Below are positions 1 through 16,100 of a stretch of DNA of 64,000 bases, one piece after another; position 1 is the stretch's first letter; every line of letters starts with the position of its first letter. The translations under genes and the position numbers were made by a program. The notes under the pieces are model-generated. The model did not search any database, was not told the DNA's origin, and saw nothing but the letters and a program-made list of their open reading frames with translations. The stretch is from Nephrocerus scutellatus (Eukaryota; Arthropoda; Insecta; Diptera; Pipunculidae), in the NCBI GenBank assembly GCA_947095585.1, contig OX352761.1, positions 82,389,919 through 82,453,918 on the forward strand, in the 5' to 3' direction.

Positions 1-394
1 CAAGTCTTATAGTCGCATCTTAGTCCTACATTCCGAGTTTCATAAGAATCCCTTGAGAAATGGCTTGGTTCCAAAAATCCCAGACCCTATTGGCCAGATC
101 CCAGAATTTCCATAGGAACAAGTCTTATAGTCGCATCTTAGTCCTACATTCCGAATTTCATGCGAATCGCTTGAGAAATTGATTTGCTCCAGAAATTCCA
201 GACCATAATAATCATATTCCAGAATTTCAATAGGAACAAGTCTTATAGTCACATATAAGTCCTACATTCCGAGTTTCATACGAATCGCTTGAGAAATTGA
301 TTTGCTCCAGAAATTCCAGACCATAATAATCATATTCCAGAATTTCAATAGGAACAAGTCTTATAGTCACATATAAGTCCCACATTCAGAGTTT

Positions 395-2872
395 CATACG
401 AATCCCTTGAGAAATGGCTTGGTTCCAAAAATCCCAGACCCTATTGGCCAGATCCCAGATTTTCCATAGGAACAAGTCTTATAGTCACATATTATTCCTA
501 AATTCCGAGTTTCATACGAATCCCTTGAGAAATGGCTTGGTTTCAAAAATCCCAGACCCTATTGGCCAGATCCCAGAATTTCCATACGAACAAGTCTTAT
601 AATCACATATTAGTCCTACATTCCGAGTTTCATAAGAATCCCTTGAGAAATGGCTTGGTTCCAAAAATCCCAGACCCTATTCGCCAGATCCCAGAATTTC
701 CATAGGAACAAGTCTTATAGTCGCATCTTAGTCCTACATTCCGAATTTCATGCGAATCGCTTGAGAAATTGATTTGCTCCAGAAATTCCAGACCATAATA
801 ATCATATTCCAGAATTTCCATAGGAACAAGTCTTATAGTCACATATATGTCCTACATTCCGAATTTCATGCGAATCGCTTGAGAAATTGATTTGCTCCAG
901 AAATTCCAGACCATAATAATCATATTCCAGAATTTCCATAGGAACAAGTCTTATAGTCACATATTAGTCCTACATTCCGAGTTTCATATGAATCCCTTGA
1001 GAAATGGCTTGGTTCCAAAAATCCCAGACCCAATAATCATATTCCAAAATGTCCATAGGAACAAGTCTTATAGTCACATATTAGTCCTACATTCCAAATT
1101 TCATACGAATCCCTTGAGAAATGGCTTGGTTCCAAAAATCCCAGACCCTATTGGCCAGATCCCAGAATTTACATAGGAACAAGTCTTATAGTTACATATT
1201 AGTCCTACATTCCGAGTTTCATATGAATCCCTTGAGAAATGGCTTGGTTCCAAAAATCCCAGACCCAATAATCATATTCCAAAATGTCCATAGGAACAAG
1301 TCTTATAGTCACATATTAGTCCTACATTCCAAATTTCATACGAATCCCTTGAGAAATGGCTTGGTTCCAAAAATCCCAGACCCTATTGGCCAGATCCCAG
1401 AATTTCCATAGGAACAAGTCTTATAGTCACATATTAGTCCCACATTCCGATTATAGTCTTATAGTCACATATTAGTCCTACATTCCGAGTTTCATACAAA
1501 TCCCTTGAGAAATGGCTTGGTTCCAAAAATCCCAGACCCTATTGGCCAGATCCTAGAATTTCCATAGGAACAAGTCTTATAGTCACATATTAGTCCTACA
1601 TTCCGAGTTTCATACGAATCCCTTGAGAAATGGCTTGGTTCCAAAAATCCCAGACCCTATTGGCCAGATCCCAGAATTTCCATAGGAACAAGTCTTATAG
1701 TCACATATTAGTCCTACATTCCGAATTACTTGCGAATCGCTTGAGAAATTGATTTGCTCCAGAAATTCCAGACCATAATAATCATATTCCAGAATTTCCA
1801 TAGGAACAAGTCTTATAGTCACATATTAGTCATACACTCCAAGTTTCATACGAATCCCTTGAGAAATGGCTTGGTTCCAAAAATCCCAGACCCTATTGGC
1901 CAGATCCCAGATTTTCCATAGGAACAAGTCTTATAGTCACATATTATTCCTAAATTCCGAGTTTCATACGAATCCCTTGAGAAATGGCTTGGTTTCAAAA
2001 ATCCCAGACCCTATTGGCCAGATCCCAGAATTTCCATACGAACAAGTCTTATAATCACATATTAGTCCTACATTCCGAGTTTCATAAGAATCCCTTGAGA
2101 AATGGCTTGGTTCCAAAAATCCCAGACCCTATTCGCCAGATCCCAGAATTTCCATAGGAACAAGTCTTATAGTCGCATCTTAGTCCTACATTCCGAATTT
2201 CATGCGAATCGCTTGAGAAATTGATTTGCTCCAGAAATTCCAGACCATAATAATCATATTCCAGAATTTCCATAGGAACAAGTCTTATAGTCACATATAT
2301 GTCCTACATTCCGAATTTCATGCGAATCGCTTGAGAAATTGATTTGCTCCAGAAATTCCAGACCATAATAATCATATTCCAGAATTTCCATAGGAACAAG
2401 TCTTATAGTCACATATTAGTCCTACATTCCGAGTTTCATATGAATCCCTTGAGAAATGGCTTGGTTCCAAAAATCCCAGACCCAATAATCATATTCCAAA
2501 ATGTCCATAGGAACAAGTCTTATAGTCACATATTAGTCCTACATTCCAAATTTCATACGAATCCCTTGAGAAATGGCTTGGTTCCAAAAATCCCAGACCT
2601 TATTAGCCAGATCCCAGAATTTACATAGGAACAAGTCTTATAGTTACATATTAGTCCTACATTCCGAGTTTCATATGAATCCCTTGAGAAATGGCTTGGT
2701 TCCAAAAATCCCAGACCCAATAATCATATTCCAAAATGTCCATAGGAACAAGTCTTATAGTCACATATTAGTCCTACATTCCAAATTTCATACGAATCCC
2801 TTGAGAAATGGCTTGGTTCCAAAAATCCCAGACCCTATTGGCCAGATCCCAGAATTTACATAGGAACAAGTC
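395..2872. repeat. 1,452-bp higher-order repeat, two copies
   Basis: About 395-1,420 and 1,847-2,872 are near-identical at a shift of 1,452 bp, which equals 12 monomers of 118 bp plus 36 bp. The extra 36 bp come from a broken monomer at about 1,440-1,478, where CACATTCCGATTATAGTC replaces a full unit. Shared private variants include CATATATGTCC and ATTCGCCAGATC. A few differences (for example CCTTATTAGCC near 2,600) show divergence after duplication. Confidence 0.85.
1441..1480. repeat. Truncated satellite monomer (junction scar), recurring at about 6,936
   Basis: CACATTCCGATTATAGTCTT joins the start of one monomer directly to the TTATAGTCACAT part, deleting most of a unit. The same scar recurs near 6,936-6,975, and flanking sequence matches at a shift of 5,494 bp (for example 1,610 with 7,104). 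One deletion event was therefore copied with its neighbours. Confidence 0.8.
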
Positions 2873-5800
2873 TTATAGTTACATATTAGTCCTACATTCC
2901 TAGTTTCATACGAATCCCTTGAGAAATGGCTTGGTTCCAAAAATCCCAGACCCTATTGGCCAGATCCCAGAATTTCCATAGGAACAAGTCTTATAGTCAC
3001 TTATTAGTCCCACATTCCGATTTTCCTACGAATCCCTTGAGAAATGGCTTGGTTCCAAAAATCCCAGACCCTATTGGCCAGATCCCAGAATTTCCATAGG
3101 AACAAGTCTTATAGTCACATATTAGTCCTACATTCCGAATTACATGCGAATCGCTTAATAAATTGATTTGCTCCAAAAATTCCAGACCATAATAATCATA
3201 TTCCAGAATTTCCATAGGAACAAGTCTTATAGTCACATATTAGTCCTACATTCCGAGTTTCATACGAATCCCTTGAGAAATGGCTTGGTTCCAAAAATCC
3301 CAGACCCTATTGGCCAGATCCCAGAATTTCTATAGGAACAAGTCTTATAGTCACATATAAGTCCTACATTCCGAGTTTCATACGAATCCCTTGAGAAATG
3401 GCTTGGTTCCAAAAATCCCAGACCCTATTGGCCAGTTCCTAGAATTTCCATTGGAACAAGTCTTATAGTCACATATTAGTCCCACATTCCGAGTTTCATA
3501 AGAATCCCTTGAGAAATGGCTTGGTTCCAAAAATCCCAGACCCTATTGGCCAGATCCCAGAATTTCCATAGGAACAAGTCTTATAGTCGCATCTTAGTAC
3601 TACATTCCGAATTTCATTCGAATCGCTTGAGAAATTGATTTGCTCCAGAAATTCCAGACCATAATAATCATATTCCAGAAATTCAATAGGAACAAGTCTT
3701 ATAGTCACATATAAGTCCTACATTCCGAGTTTCATACGAATCCCTTGAGAAATGGAATTTCATGCGTATCGCTTGAGAAATTGATTTGCTCCAGCAATTC
3801 CAGACCATAACAATCATATTCCAGAATTTCCATAGGAACAAGTCTTATAGTCACATATAAGTCCTACATTCCGAATTTCATACGAATCCCTTGAGAAATG
3901 GCTTGGTTCCAAAAATCCCAGACCCTATTGGCCAGATCCCAGAATTTACATAGGAACAAGTCTTATAGTCACATATTAGTCCTACATTCCGAGTTTCATA
4001 CGAATCCCTTGAGAAATGGCTTGGTTCCAAAAATCCCAGACCCTATTGGCCAGATCCCAGAATTTCCATAGGAACAAGTCTTATAGTCACATATTAGTCT
4101 CACATTCCGATTTTATACGAATCCCTTGAGAAATGGCTTGGTTCCAAAAATCCCAGACCATATTGACCAGATCCCAGAATTTCCATAGGAACAAGTCTTA
4201 TAGTCACATATTAGTCCTACATTCCGAGTTTCATACGAATCCCTTGAGAAATGCCTTGGTTCCAAAAATCCCAGACCCTATTAGCCAGATCCCAGAATTT
4301 CCATAGGAACAAGTCTTATAGTGACATCTTAGACCTACATTCCGAGATTCTTGCGAATCACTTGAGAAATGGCTTGGTTCCAAAAATCCCAGACCCTATT
4401 GGCCAGATCCCAGAATTTCCATACGAACAAGTCTTATAGTCACATATTAGTCCTACATTCCGAGTTTCATAAGAATCCCTTGACAAATGGCTTGGTTCCA
4501 AAAATCCCAGACCCTATTGGCCAGATCCCAAAATTTCCATAGGAACAAGTCTTATAGTCACATATTAGTCCCACATTCCGAGTTTCATACGAATCCCTTG
4601 AGAAATGGCTTGGTTCCAAAATCCCAGACCCTATTGGCCAGATCCCAGAATTTCCATAGGAACAAGTCTTATAGTCACATATTAGTCCCACATTCCGAGT
4701 TTCATACGAATCCCTTGTGAAATGGCTTGGTTCCAAAAATCCCAGACCCTATTGGCCAGATACCAGAATTTCCATAGGAACAAGTCTTATAGTCACATAT
4801 TAGCCCTACATTCCGAGTTTCATAAGAATCCCTTGACAAATGGCTTGGTTCCAAAAATCCCAGACCCTATTGGCCAGATCCCAAAATTTCCATAGGAACA
4901 AGTCTTATAGTCACATATTAGTCCCACATTCCGAGTTTCTTAAGAATCCCTTGACAAATGGCTTGGTTCCAAAAATCCCGGACCCTATTGGCCAGATCCC
5001 AGAATTTCCATAGGAACAAGTCTTATAGTCACATATTAGTCCTACATTCCGAGTTTCATACGAATCCCTTGAGAAATGGCTTGGTTCCAAAAATCCCAGA
5101 CCCTATTGGCCAGATCCCAGAATTTCTATAGGAACAAGTCTTATAGTCACATATTAGTCCTACATTCCGAGTTTCATACGAATCCCTTGAGAAATGGCTT
5201 GGTTCCAAAAATCCCAGACCCCATTGGCCAGTTCCCAGAATTTCCATAGGAACAAGTCTTATAGTCACATATTAGTCCCACATTCCGAGTTTCATAAGAA
5301 TCCCTTGAGAAATGGCTTGGTTCCAAAAATCCCAGACCCTATTGGCCAGATCCCAGAATTTCCATAGAAACAAGTCTTATAGTCGCATATTAGTCCTACA
5401 TTCCGAATTTCATGAGAATCGCTTGAGAAATTGATTTGCTCCAGAAATTCCAGACCATAATAATCATATTCCAGAATTTCAACAGGAACAAGTCTTATAG
5501 TCACATATAAGTCCTACATTCCGAGTTTCATACGAATCGCTTGAGAAATTGATTTGCTCCAGAAATTCCAGACCATAATAATCATATTCCAGAATTTCAA
5601 TAGGAACAAGTCTTATAGTCACATATAAGTCCTACATTCCGAGTTTCATATGAATCCATTGAGAAATGGCTTGGTTCCAAAAATCCCAGACCCTATTGGC
5701 CAGATCCCAGAATTTCTATAGGAACAAGTCTTATAGTCACATATTAGTCCTACATTCCGAGTTTCATACGAATCCCTTGAGAAATGCCTTGGTTCCAAAA

Positions 5801-7339
5801 ATCCCAGACCCTATTAGCCAGATCCCAGAATTTCCATAGGAACAAGTCTTATAGTCACATCTTAGACCTACATTCCGAGATTCATGCGAATCACTTGAGA
5901 AATGGCTTGGTTCCAAAAATCCCAGACCCTATTGGCCAGATCCCAGAATATCCATAGGAACAAGTCTTATAGTCACATCTTAGACCTACATTCCGAGTTT
6001 CATACGAATCCCTTGAGAAACGGCTTGGTTCCAAAAATCCCAGACCCTATTGGCCAGATCACAGAATTTCCATAGGAACATGTCTTATAGTCACATCCTA
6101 GTCCTACATTCCGAATTTCATGCGAATCGCTTAAGAAATTGATTTGCTCCAGAAATTCCAGACCATAATAATCATATTCCAGAATTTCCATAGGACCAAG
6201 TCTTATAGTCGCATATTAGTCCTACATTCCGAATTTCATGCGAATCGCTTGTGAAATTGTTTTGCTCCAGAAATTCCAGACCATAATAATCATATTCCAG
6301 AATTTCCATAGGACCAAGTCTTATAGTCGCATATTAGTCCTACATTCCGAGTTTCATACGAATCCCTTGAGAAATGGCTTGGTTCCAAAAATCCCAGAAC
6401 CAATAATCATATTCCATAATGTCCATAGGAACAAGTCTTATAGTCACATATTAGTCCTACATTCCGAGTTTCATACGAATCCCTTGAGAAATGGCTTGGT
6501 TCTAAAAATCCATATCCAGACCATATTGGCCAGATCCCAGAATTTCCATAGGATCAAGTCTTATAGTCGCATCTTTGTCCTACATTCCGAATTTCATGCG
6601 AATCGCTTGAGAAATTGATTTGCTCCAGAAATTCCAGATCATAACAATCATATTCCAGAATTTCCATAGGAACAAGTCTTATAGTCACATATTAGTCCTA
6701 CATTCCGAGTTTCATACGAATCCCTTGAGAAATGGCTTGGTTCCAAAAATCCCAGACCCTATTGGCCAGATCCCAGAGTTTACATAGGAACAAGTCTTAT
6801 AGTCACATATTAGTCCTACATTCCGAGTTTCATACGAATCCCTTGAGAAATGGCTTGGTTCCAAAAATCCCAGACCCTATTGGCCAGATCCCAGAATTTC
6901 CATAGGAACAAGTCTTATAGTCACATATTAGTCCCACATTCCGATTATAGTCTTATAGTCACATATTATTCCTACATTCCGAGTTTCATACAAATCCCTT
7001 GAGAAATGGCTTGGTTCCAAAAATCCCAGACCCTATTGGCCAGATCCTAGAATTTCCATAGGAACAAGTCTTATAGTCACATATTAGTCCTACATTCCGA
7101 GTTTCATACGAATCCCTTGAGAAATGGCTTGGTTCCAAAAATCCCAGACCCTATTGGCCAGATCCCAGAATTTCCATAGGAACAAGTCTTATAGTCACAT
7201 ATTAGTCCTACATTCCGAATTACTTGCGAATCGCTTGAGAAATTGATTTGCTCCAGAAATTCCAGACCATAATAATCATATTCCAGAATTTCCATAGGAA
7301 CAAGTCTTATAGTCACATATTAGTCCTACATTCCGAGTT

Positions 7340-10169
7340 TCATACGAATCCCTTGAGAAATGGCTTGGTTCCAAAAATCCCAGACCCTATTGGCCAGATC
7401 GCAGAATTTCTATAGGAACAAGTCTTATAGTCACATATTAGTCCTACATTCCGAGTTTCATACGAATCCCTTGAGAAATGGCTTGGTTCCAAAAATCCCA
7501 GACCCCATTGGCCAGTTCCCAGAATTTCCATAGGAACAAGTCTTATAGTCACATATTAGTCCCACATTCCGAGTTTCATAAGAACCCCTTGAGAAATGGC
7601 TTGGTTCCAAAAATCCAGACCCTATTGGCCAGATCCCAGAATTTCCATAGGAACAAGTCTTATAGTCGCATCTTAGTCCTACATTCCGAATTTCATGAGA
7701 ATCGCTTGAGAAATTGATTTGCTCCAGAAATTCCAGACCATAATAATCATATTCCAGAATTTCAATATAAACAAGTCTTATAGTCACATATAAGTCCTAC
7801 ATTCCGAGTTTCATACGAATCGCTTGAGAAATTGATTTGCTCCAGAAATTCCAGACCATAATAATCATATTCCAGAATTTCAATAGGAACAAGTCTTATA
7901 GTCACATATAAGTCCTACATTCCGAGTTTCATACGAATCCATTGAGAAATGGCTTGGTTCCAAAAATCCCAGACCCTATTGGCCAGATCCCAGAATTTCC
8001 ATAGGAACAAGTCTTATAGTCACATATTATTCCTACATTCCGAGTTTCATACGAATCCCTTGAGAAATGGCTTGGTTCCAAAAATCCCAGACCCTATTAG
8101 CCACATCCCAGAATTTCCATACGAACAAGTCTTATAATCACATATTAGTCCTACATTCCGAGTTTCATAAGAATCCCTTGAGAAATGGCTTGGTTCCAAA
8201 AATCCCAGACCCTATTGGCCAGATCCCAGAATTTCTATAGGAACAAGTCTTATAGTCACATATTAGTCCTACATTCCGAGTTTCATACGAATCCCTTGAG
8301 AAATGGCTTGGTTCCAAAAATCCCAGACCCCATTGGCCAGTTCCCAGAATTTCCATAGGAACAAGTCTTATAGTCACAGATTAGTCCCACATTCCGAGTT
8401 TCATAAGAATCCCTTGAGAAATGGCTTGGTTCCAAAAATCCCAGACCCTATTGGCCAGATCCCAGAATTTCCATAGGAACAAGTCTTATAGTCGCATCTT
8501 AGTCCTATATTCCGATTTTCATGCGAATCGCTTGAGAAATTGATTTGCTCCAGAAATTCCAGACCATAATAATCATATTCCAGAATTTCAATAGGAACAA
8601 GTCTTATAGTCACATATAAGTCCTACATTCCGAGTTTCATACGAATCGCTTGAGAAATTGATTTGCTCCAGAAATTCCAGACCATAATAATCATATTCCA
8701 GAATTTCAATAGGAACAAGTCTTATAGTCACATATAAGTCCTACATTCAGAGTTTCATACGAATCCCTTGAGAAATGGCTTGGTTCCAAAAATCCCAGAC
8801 CCTATTGGCCAGATCCCAGATTTTCTATAGGAACAAGTCTTATAGTCACATATTAGTCCTACATTCCGAGTTTCATACGAATCCCTTGAGAAATGGCTTG
8901 GTTCCAAAAATCCCAGACCCCATTGGCCAGTTCCCAGAATTTCCATAGGAACAAGTCTTATAGTCAAATATAAGTCCCACATTCCGAGTTTCATAAGAAC
9001 CCCTTGAGAAATGGCTTGGTTCCAAAAATACAGACCCTATTGGCCAGATCCCAGAATTTCCATAGGAACAAGTCTTATAGTCGCATCTTAGTCCTACATT
9101 CCGAATTTCATGAGAATCGCTTGAGAAATTGATTTGCTCCAGAAATTCCAGACCATAATAATCATATTCCAGAATTTCAATAGGAACAAGTCTTATAGTC
9201 ACATATAAGTCCTACATTCCGAGTTTCATACGAATCGCTTGAGAAATTGATTTGCTCCAGAAATTCCAGTCCATAATAATCATATTCCAGAATTTCAATA
9301 GGAAGAAGTCTTATAGTCACATATAAGTCCTACATTCCGAGTTTCATACGAATCCATTGAGAAATGGCTTGGTTCCAAAAATCCCAGACCCTATTGGCCA
9401 GATCCCAGAATTTCCATAGGAACAAGTCTTATAGTCACATATTATTCCTACATTCCGAGTTTCATACGAATCCCTTGAGAAATGGCTTGGTTCCAAAAAT
9501 CCCAGACCCTATTGGCCACATCCCAGAATTTCCATACGAACAAGTCTTATAATCACATATTAGTCCTACATTCCGAGTTTCATAAGAATCCCTTGAGAAA
9601 TGGCTTGGTTCCAAAAATCCCAGACCCTATTGGCCAGATACCAGAATTTCTATAGGAACAAGTCTTATAGTCACATATTAGTCCTACATTCCGAGTTTCA
9701 TACGAATCCCTTGAGAAATGGCTTGGTTCCAAAAATCCCAGACCCCATTGGCCAGTTCCCAGAATTTCCATAGGAACAAGTCTTATAGTCACATATTAGT
9801 CCCACATTCCGAGTTTCATAAGAATCCCTTGAGAAATGGCTTGGTTCCAAAAATCCCAGACCCTATTGGCCAGATCCCAGAATTTCCATAGGAACAAGTC
9901 TTATAGTCGCATCTTAGTCCTATATTCCGAATTTCATGCGAATCGCTTGAGAAATTGATTTGCTCCAGAAATTCCAGACCATAATAATCATATTCCAGAA
10001 TTTCAATACGAACAAGTCTTATAGTCACATATAAGTCCTACATTCCGAGTTTCATACGAATCGCTTGAGAAATTGATTTGCTCCAGAAATTCCAGACCAT
10101 AATAATCATATTCCAGAATTTCAATAGGAACAAGTCTTATAGTCACATATAAGTCCTACATTCAGAGTT
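7340..10169. repeat. 1,415-bp higher-order repeat, tandem pair
   Basis: About 7,340-8,754 and 8,755-10,169 match at a shift of 1,415 bp (11 monomers of 118 bp plus one of 117 bp). Landmark pairs are 7,458/8,873, 7,949/9,364, 8,165/9,580 and 8,401/9,816. The 117-bp monomer here is an A unit with one C lost (AAAAATCCAGACC near 7,610; AAAAATACAGACC near 9,025). Confidence 0.85.
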
Positions 10170-13100
10170 TCATACGAATCCCTTGAGAAATGGCTTGGTT
10201 CCAAAAATCCCAGACCCTATTGGCCAGATCCCAGATTTTCCATAGGAACAAGTCTTATAGTCACATATTATTCCTAAATTCCGAGTTTCATACGAATCCC
10301 TTGAGAAATGGCTTGGTTTCAAAAATCCCAGACTCTATTGGCCAGATCCCAGAATTTCCATACGAACAAGTCTTATAATCACATATTAGTCCTACATTCC
10401 GAGTTTCATAAGAATCCCTTGAGAAATGGCTTGGTTCCAAAAATCCCAGACCCTATTCGCCAGATCCCAGAATTTCCATAGGAACAAGTCTTATAGTCGC
10501 ATCTTAGTCCTACATTCCGAATTTCATGCGAATCGCTTGAGAAATTGATTTGCTCCAGAAATTCCAGACCATAATAATCATATTCCAGAATTTCCATAGG
10601 AACAAGTCTTATAGTCACATATATGTCCTACATTCCGAATTTCATGCGAATCGCTTGAGAAATTGATTTGCTCCAGAAATTCCAGACCATAATAATCATA
10701 TTCCAGAATTTCCATAGGAACAAGTCTTATAGTCACATATTAGTCCTACATTCCGAATTTCATATGAATCCCTTGAGAAATGGCTTGGTTCCAAAAATCC
10801 CAGACCCAATAATCATATTCCAAAATGTCCATAGGAACAAGTCTTATAGTCACATATTAGTCCTACATTCCAAATTTCATACGAATCCCTTGAGAAATGG
10901 CTTGTTTCCAAAAATCCCAGACCCTATTGGCCAGATCCCAGAATTTACATAGGAACAAGTCTTATAGTCACATATTAGTCCTACATTCCGAGTTTCATAC
11001 GAATCCCTTGAGAAATGGCTTGGTTCCAAAAATCCCAGACCCTTTTGGCCAGATCCCAGAATTTCCATAGGAACAAGTCTTATAGTCACATATTAGTCCT
11101 ACATTCCGAATTACTTGCGAATCGCTTGAGAAATTGATTTGCTCCAGAAATTCCAGACCATAATAATCATATTCCAGAATTTCCATAGGAACAAGTCTTA
11201 TAGTCACATATTAGTCCTACATTCCAAGTTTCATACGAATCCCTTGAGAAATGGCTTGGTTCCAAAAATCCCAGACCCTATTGGCCAGATCCCAGAATTT
11301 CTATAGGAACAAGTCTTATAGTCACATATTAGTCCTACATTCCGAGTGTCATACGAATCCCTTGAGAAATGGCTTGGTTCCAAAAATCCCAGACCCCATT
11401 GGCCAGTTCCCAGAATTTCCATAGGAACAAGTCTTATAGTCACATATTAGTCCCACATTCCGAGTTTCATAAGAACCCCTTGAGAAATGGCTTGGTTCCA
11501 AAAATCCCAGACCCTATTGGCCAGATCCCAGAATTTCTATAGGAACAAGTCTTATAGTCGCATCTTAGTCCTACATTCCGAATTTCATGAGAATCGCTTG
11601 AGAAATTGATTTGCTCCAGAAATTCCAGACCATAATAATCATATTCCAGAATTTCAATAGGAACAAGTCTTTTAGTCACATATAAGTCCTACATTCCGAG
11701 TTTCATACGAATCGCTTGAGAAATTGATTTGCTCCAGAAATTCCAGACCATAATAATCATATTCCAGAATTTCAATAGGAACAAGTCTTATAGTCACATA
11801 TAAGTCCTACATTCCGAGTTTCATACGAATCCATTGAGAAATGGCTTGGTTCCAAAAATCCCAGACCCTATTGGCCAGATCCCAGAATTTCCATAGGAAC
11901 AAGTCTTATAGTCACATATTATTCCTACATTCCGAGTTTCATACGAATCCCTTGAGAAATGGCTTGGTTCCAAAAATCCCAGACCCTATTGGCCACATCC
12001 CAGAATTTCCATACGAACAAGTCTTATAATCACATATTAGTCCTACATTCCGAGTTTCATAAGAATCCCTTGAGAAATGGCTTGGTTCCAAAAATCCGAG
12101 ACCCTATTGGCCAGATCCCAGAATTTCTATAGGAACAAGTCTTATAGTCACATATTAGTCCTACATTCCGAGTTTCATTCGAATCCCTTGAGAAATGGCT
12201 TGGTTCCAAAAATCCCAGACCCCATTGGCCAGTTCCCAGAATTTCCATAGGAACAAGTCTTATAGTCACATATTAGTCCCACATTCCGAGTTTCATAAGA
12301 ATCCCTTGAGAAATGGCTTGGTTCCAAAAATCCCAGACCCTATTGGCCAGATCCCAGAATTTCCATAGGAACAAGTCTTATAGTCGCATCTTAGTCCTAC
12401 ATTCCGAATTTCATGCGAATCGCTTGAGAAATTGATTTGCTCCAGAAATTCCAGACCATAATAATCATATTCCAGAATTTCAATAGGAACAAGTCTTATA
12501 GTCACATATAAGTCCTACATTCCGAGTTTCATACGAATCGCTTGAGAAATTGATTTGCTCCAGAAATTCCAGACCATAATAATCATATTCCATAATTTCC
12601 ATAGGAGCAAGTCTTATAGTCACATATTAGTCCTACATTCCGAGTTTCATATGAATCCCTTGAGAAATGGCTTGGTTCCAAAAATCCCAGACCCAATAAT
12701 CATATTCCAAAATGTCCATAGGAACAAGTCTTATAGTCACATATTAGTCCTACATTCCAAATTTCATACGAATCCCTTGAGAAATGGCTTGGTTCCAAAA
12801 ATCCCAGACCCAATAATCATATTCCAAAATGTCCATAGGAACAAGTCTTATAGTCACATATAAGTCCTACATTTAGAGTTTCATACGAATCCCTTGACAA
12901 ATGGCTTGGTTCCAAAAATCCCAGACCCTATTGGCCAGATACCAGATTTTCCATAGGAACAAGTCTTATAGTCACATATTATTCCTACATTCCGAGTTTC
13001 ATACGAATCCCTTGAGAAATGGCTTGGTTTCAAAAATCCCAGACCCTATTGGCCAGATCCCAGAATTTCCATAAGAACAAGTCTTATAATCACATATTAG

Positions 13101-16100
13101 TCCTACATTCCGAGTTTCATAAGAATCCCTTGAGAAATGGCTTGGTTCCAAAAATCCCAGACCCTATTCGCCAGATCCCAGAAATTCCATAGGAACAAGT
13201 CTTATAGTCGCATCTTAGTCCTACATTCCGAATTTCATGCGAATCGCTTGAGAAATTGATTTGCTCCAGAAATTCCAGACCATAATAATCATATTCCAGA
13301 ATTTCTATAGGAACAAGTCTTATAGTCACATATATGTCCTACATTCCGAATTTCATGCGAATCGCTTGAGAAATTGATTTGCTCCAGAAATTCCAGACCA
13401 TAATAATCATATTCCAGAATTTCCATAGGAACAAGTCTTATAGTCACATATAAGTCCTACATTCCGAGTTTCATATGAATCGCTTGAGAAATGGCTTGGT
13501 TCCAAAAATCCCAGACCCAATAATCATATTCCAAAATGTCCATAGGAACAAGTCTTATAGTCACATATAAGTCCTACATTCAGAGTTTCATACGAATCCC
13601 TTGAGAAATGGCTTGGTTCCAAAAATCCCAGACCCTATTGGCCAGATCCCAGATTTTCTATAGGAACAAGTCTTATAGTCACATATTAGTCCTACATTCC
13701 GAGTTTCATACGAATCCCTTGAGAAATGGCTTGGTTCCAAAAATCCCAGACCCCATTGGCCAGTTCCCAGAATTTCCATAGGAACAAGTCTTATAGTCAC
13801 ATATTAGTCCCACATTCCGAGTTTCATAAGAACCCCTTGAGAAATGGCTTGGTTCCAAAAATCCAGACCCTATTGGCCAGATCCCAGAATTTCCATAGGA
13901 ACAAGTCTTATAGTCGCATCTTAGTCCTACATTCCGAATTTCATGAGAATCGCTTGAGAAATTGATTTGCTCCAGAAATTCCAGATCATAATAATAATAT
14001 TCCAGAATTTCAATAGGAACAAGTCTTATAGTCACATATAAGTCCTACATTCCGAGTTTCATACGAATCGCTTGAGAAATTGATTTGCTCCAGAAATTCC
14101 AGTCCATAATAATCATATTCCAGAATTTCAATAGGAAGAAGTCTTATAGTCACATATAAGTCCTACATTCCGAGTTTCATACGAATCCATTGAGAAATGG
14201 CTTGGTTTAAAAATCCCAGACCCTATTGGCCATATCCCAGAATTTCCATAGGAACAAGTCTTATAGTCACATATTATTCCTACATTCCGAGTTTCATACG
14301 AATCCCTTGAGAAATGGCTTGGTTCCAAAAATCCCAGACCCTATTGGCCACATCCCAGAATTTCCATACGAACAAGTCTTATAATCACATATTAGTCCTA
14401 CATTCCGAGTTTCATAAGAATCCCTTGAGAAATGGCTTGGTTCCAAAAATCCCAGACCCTATTGGCCAGATACCAGAATTTCTATAGGAACAAGTCTTAT
14501 AGTCACATATTAGTCCTACATTCCGAGTTTCATACGAATCCCTTGAGAAATGGCTTGGTTCCAAAAATCCCAGACCCCATTGGCCAGTTCCCAAAATTTC
14601 CATAGGAACAAGTCTTATAGTCACATATTAGTCCCACATTCCGAGTTTCATAAGAATCCCTTGAGAAATGGCTTGGTTCCAAAAATCCCAGACCCTATTG
14701 GCCAGATCCCAGAATTTCCATAGGAACAAGTCTTATAGTCGCATCTTAGTCCTATATTCCGAATTTCATGCGAATCGCTTGAGAAATTGATTTGCTCCAG
14801 AAATTCCAGACCATAATAATCATATTCCAGAATTTCAATACGAACAAGTCTTATAGTCACATATAAGTCCTACATTCCGAGTTTCATACGAATCGCTTGA
14901 GAAATTGATTTGCTCCAGAAATTCCAGACCATAATAATCATATTCCAGAATTTCAATAGGAACAAGTCTTATAGTCACATATAAGTCCTACATTCAGAGT
15001 TTCATACGAATCCCTTGAGAAATGGCTTGGTTCCAAAAATCCCAGACCCTATTGGCCAGATCCCAGATTTTCCATAGGAACAAGTCTTATAGTCACATAT
15101 TATTCCTAAATTCCGAGTTTCATACGAATCCCTTGAGAAATGGCTTGGTTTCAAAAATCCCAGACTCTATTGGCCAGATCCCAGAATTTCCATACGAACA
15201 AGTCTTATAATCACATATTAGTCCTACATTCCGAGTTTCATAAGAATCCCTTGAGAAATGGCTTGGTTCCAAAAATCCCAGACCCTATTCGCCAGATCCC
15301 AGAATTTCCATAGGAACAAGTCTTATAGTCGCATATTAGTCCTACATTCCGAATTTCATGCGAATCGCTTGAGAAATTGATTTGCTCCAGAAATTCCAGA
15401 CCATAATAATCATATTCCAGAATTTCCATAGGAACAAGTCTTATAGTCACATATATGTCCTACATTCCGAATTTCATGCGAATCGCTTGAGAAATTGATT
15501 TGCTCCAGAAATTCCAGACCATAATAATCATATTCCAGAATTTCCATAGGAACAAGTCTTATAGTCACATATTAGTCCTACATTCCGAATTTCATATGAA
15601 TCCCTTGAGAAATGGCTTGGTTCCAAAAATCCCAGACCCAATAATCATATTCCAAAATGTCCATAGGAACAAGTCTTATAGTCACATATTAGTCCTACAT
15701 TCCAAATTTCATACGAATCCCTTGAGAAATGGCTTGTTTCCAAAAATCCCAGACCCTATTGGCCAGATCCCAGAATTTACATAGGAACAAGTCTTATAGT
15801 CACATATTAGTCCTACATTCCGAGTTTCATACGAATCCCTTGAGAAATGGCTTGGTTCCAAAAATCCCAGACCCTTTTGGCCAGATCCCAGAATTTCCAT
15901 AGGAACAAGTCTTATAGTCACATATTAGTCCTACATTCCGAATTACTTGCGAATCGCTTGAGAAATTGATTTGCTCCAGAAATTCCAGACCATAATAATC
16001 ATATTCCAGAATTTCCATAGGAACAAGTCTTATAGTCACATATTAGTCCTACATTCCAAGTTTCATACGAATCCCTTGAGAAATGGCTTGGTTCCAAAAA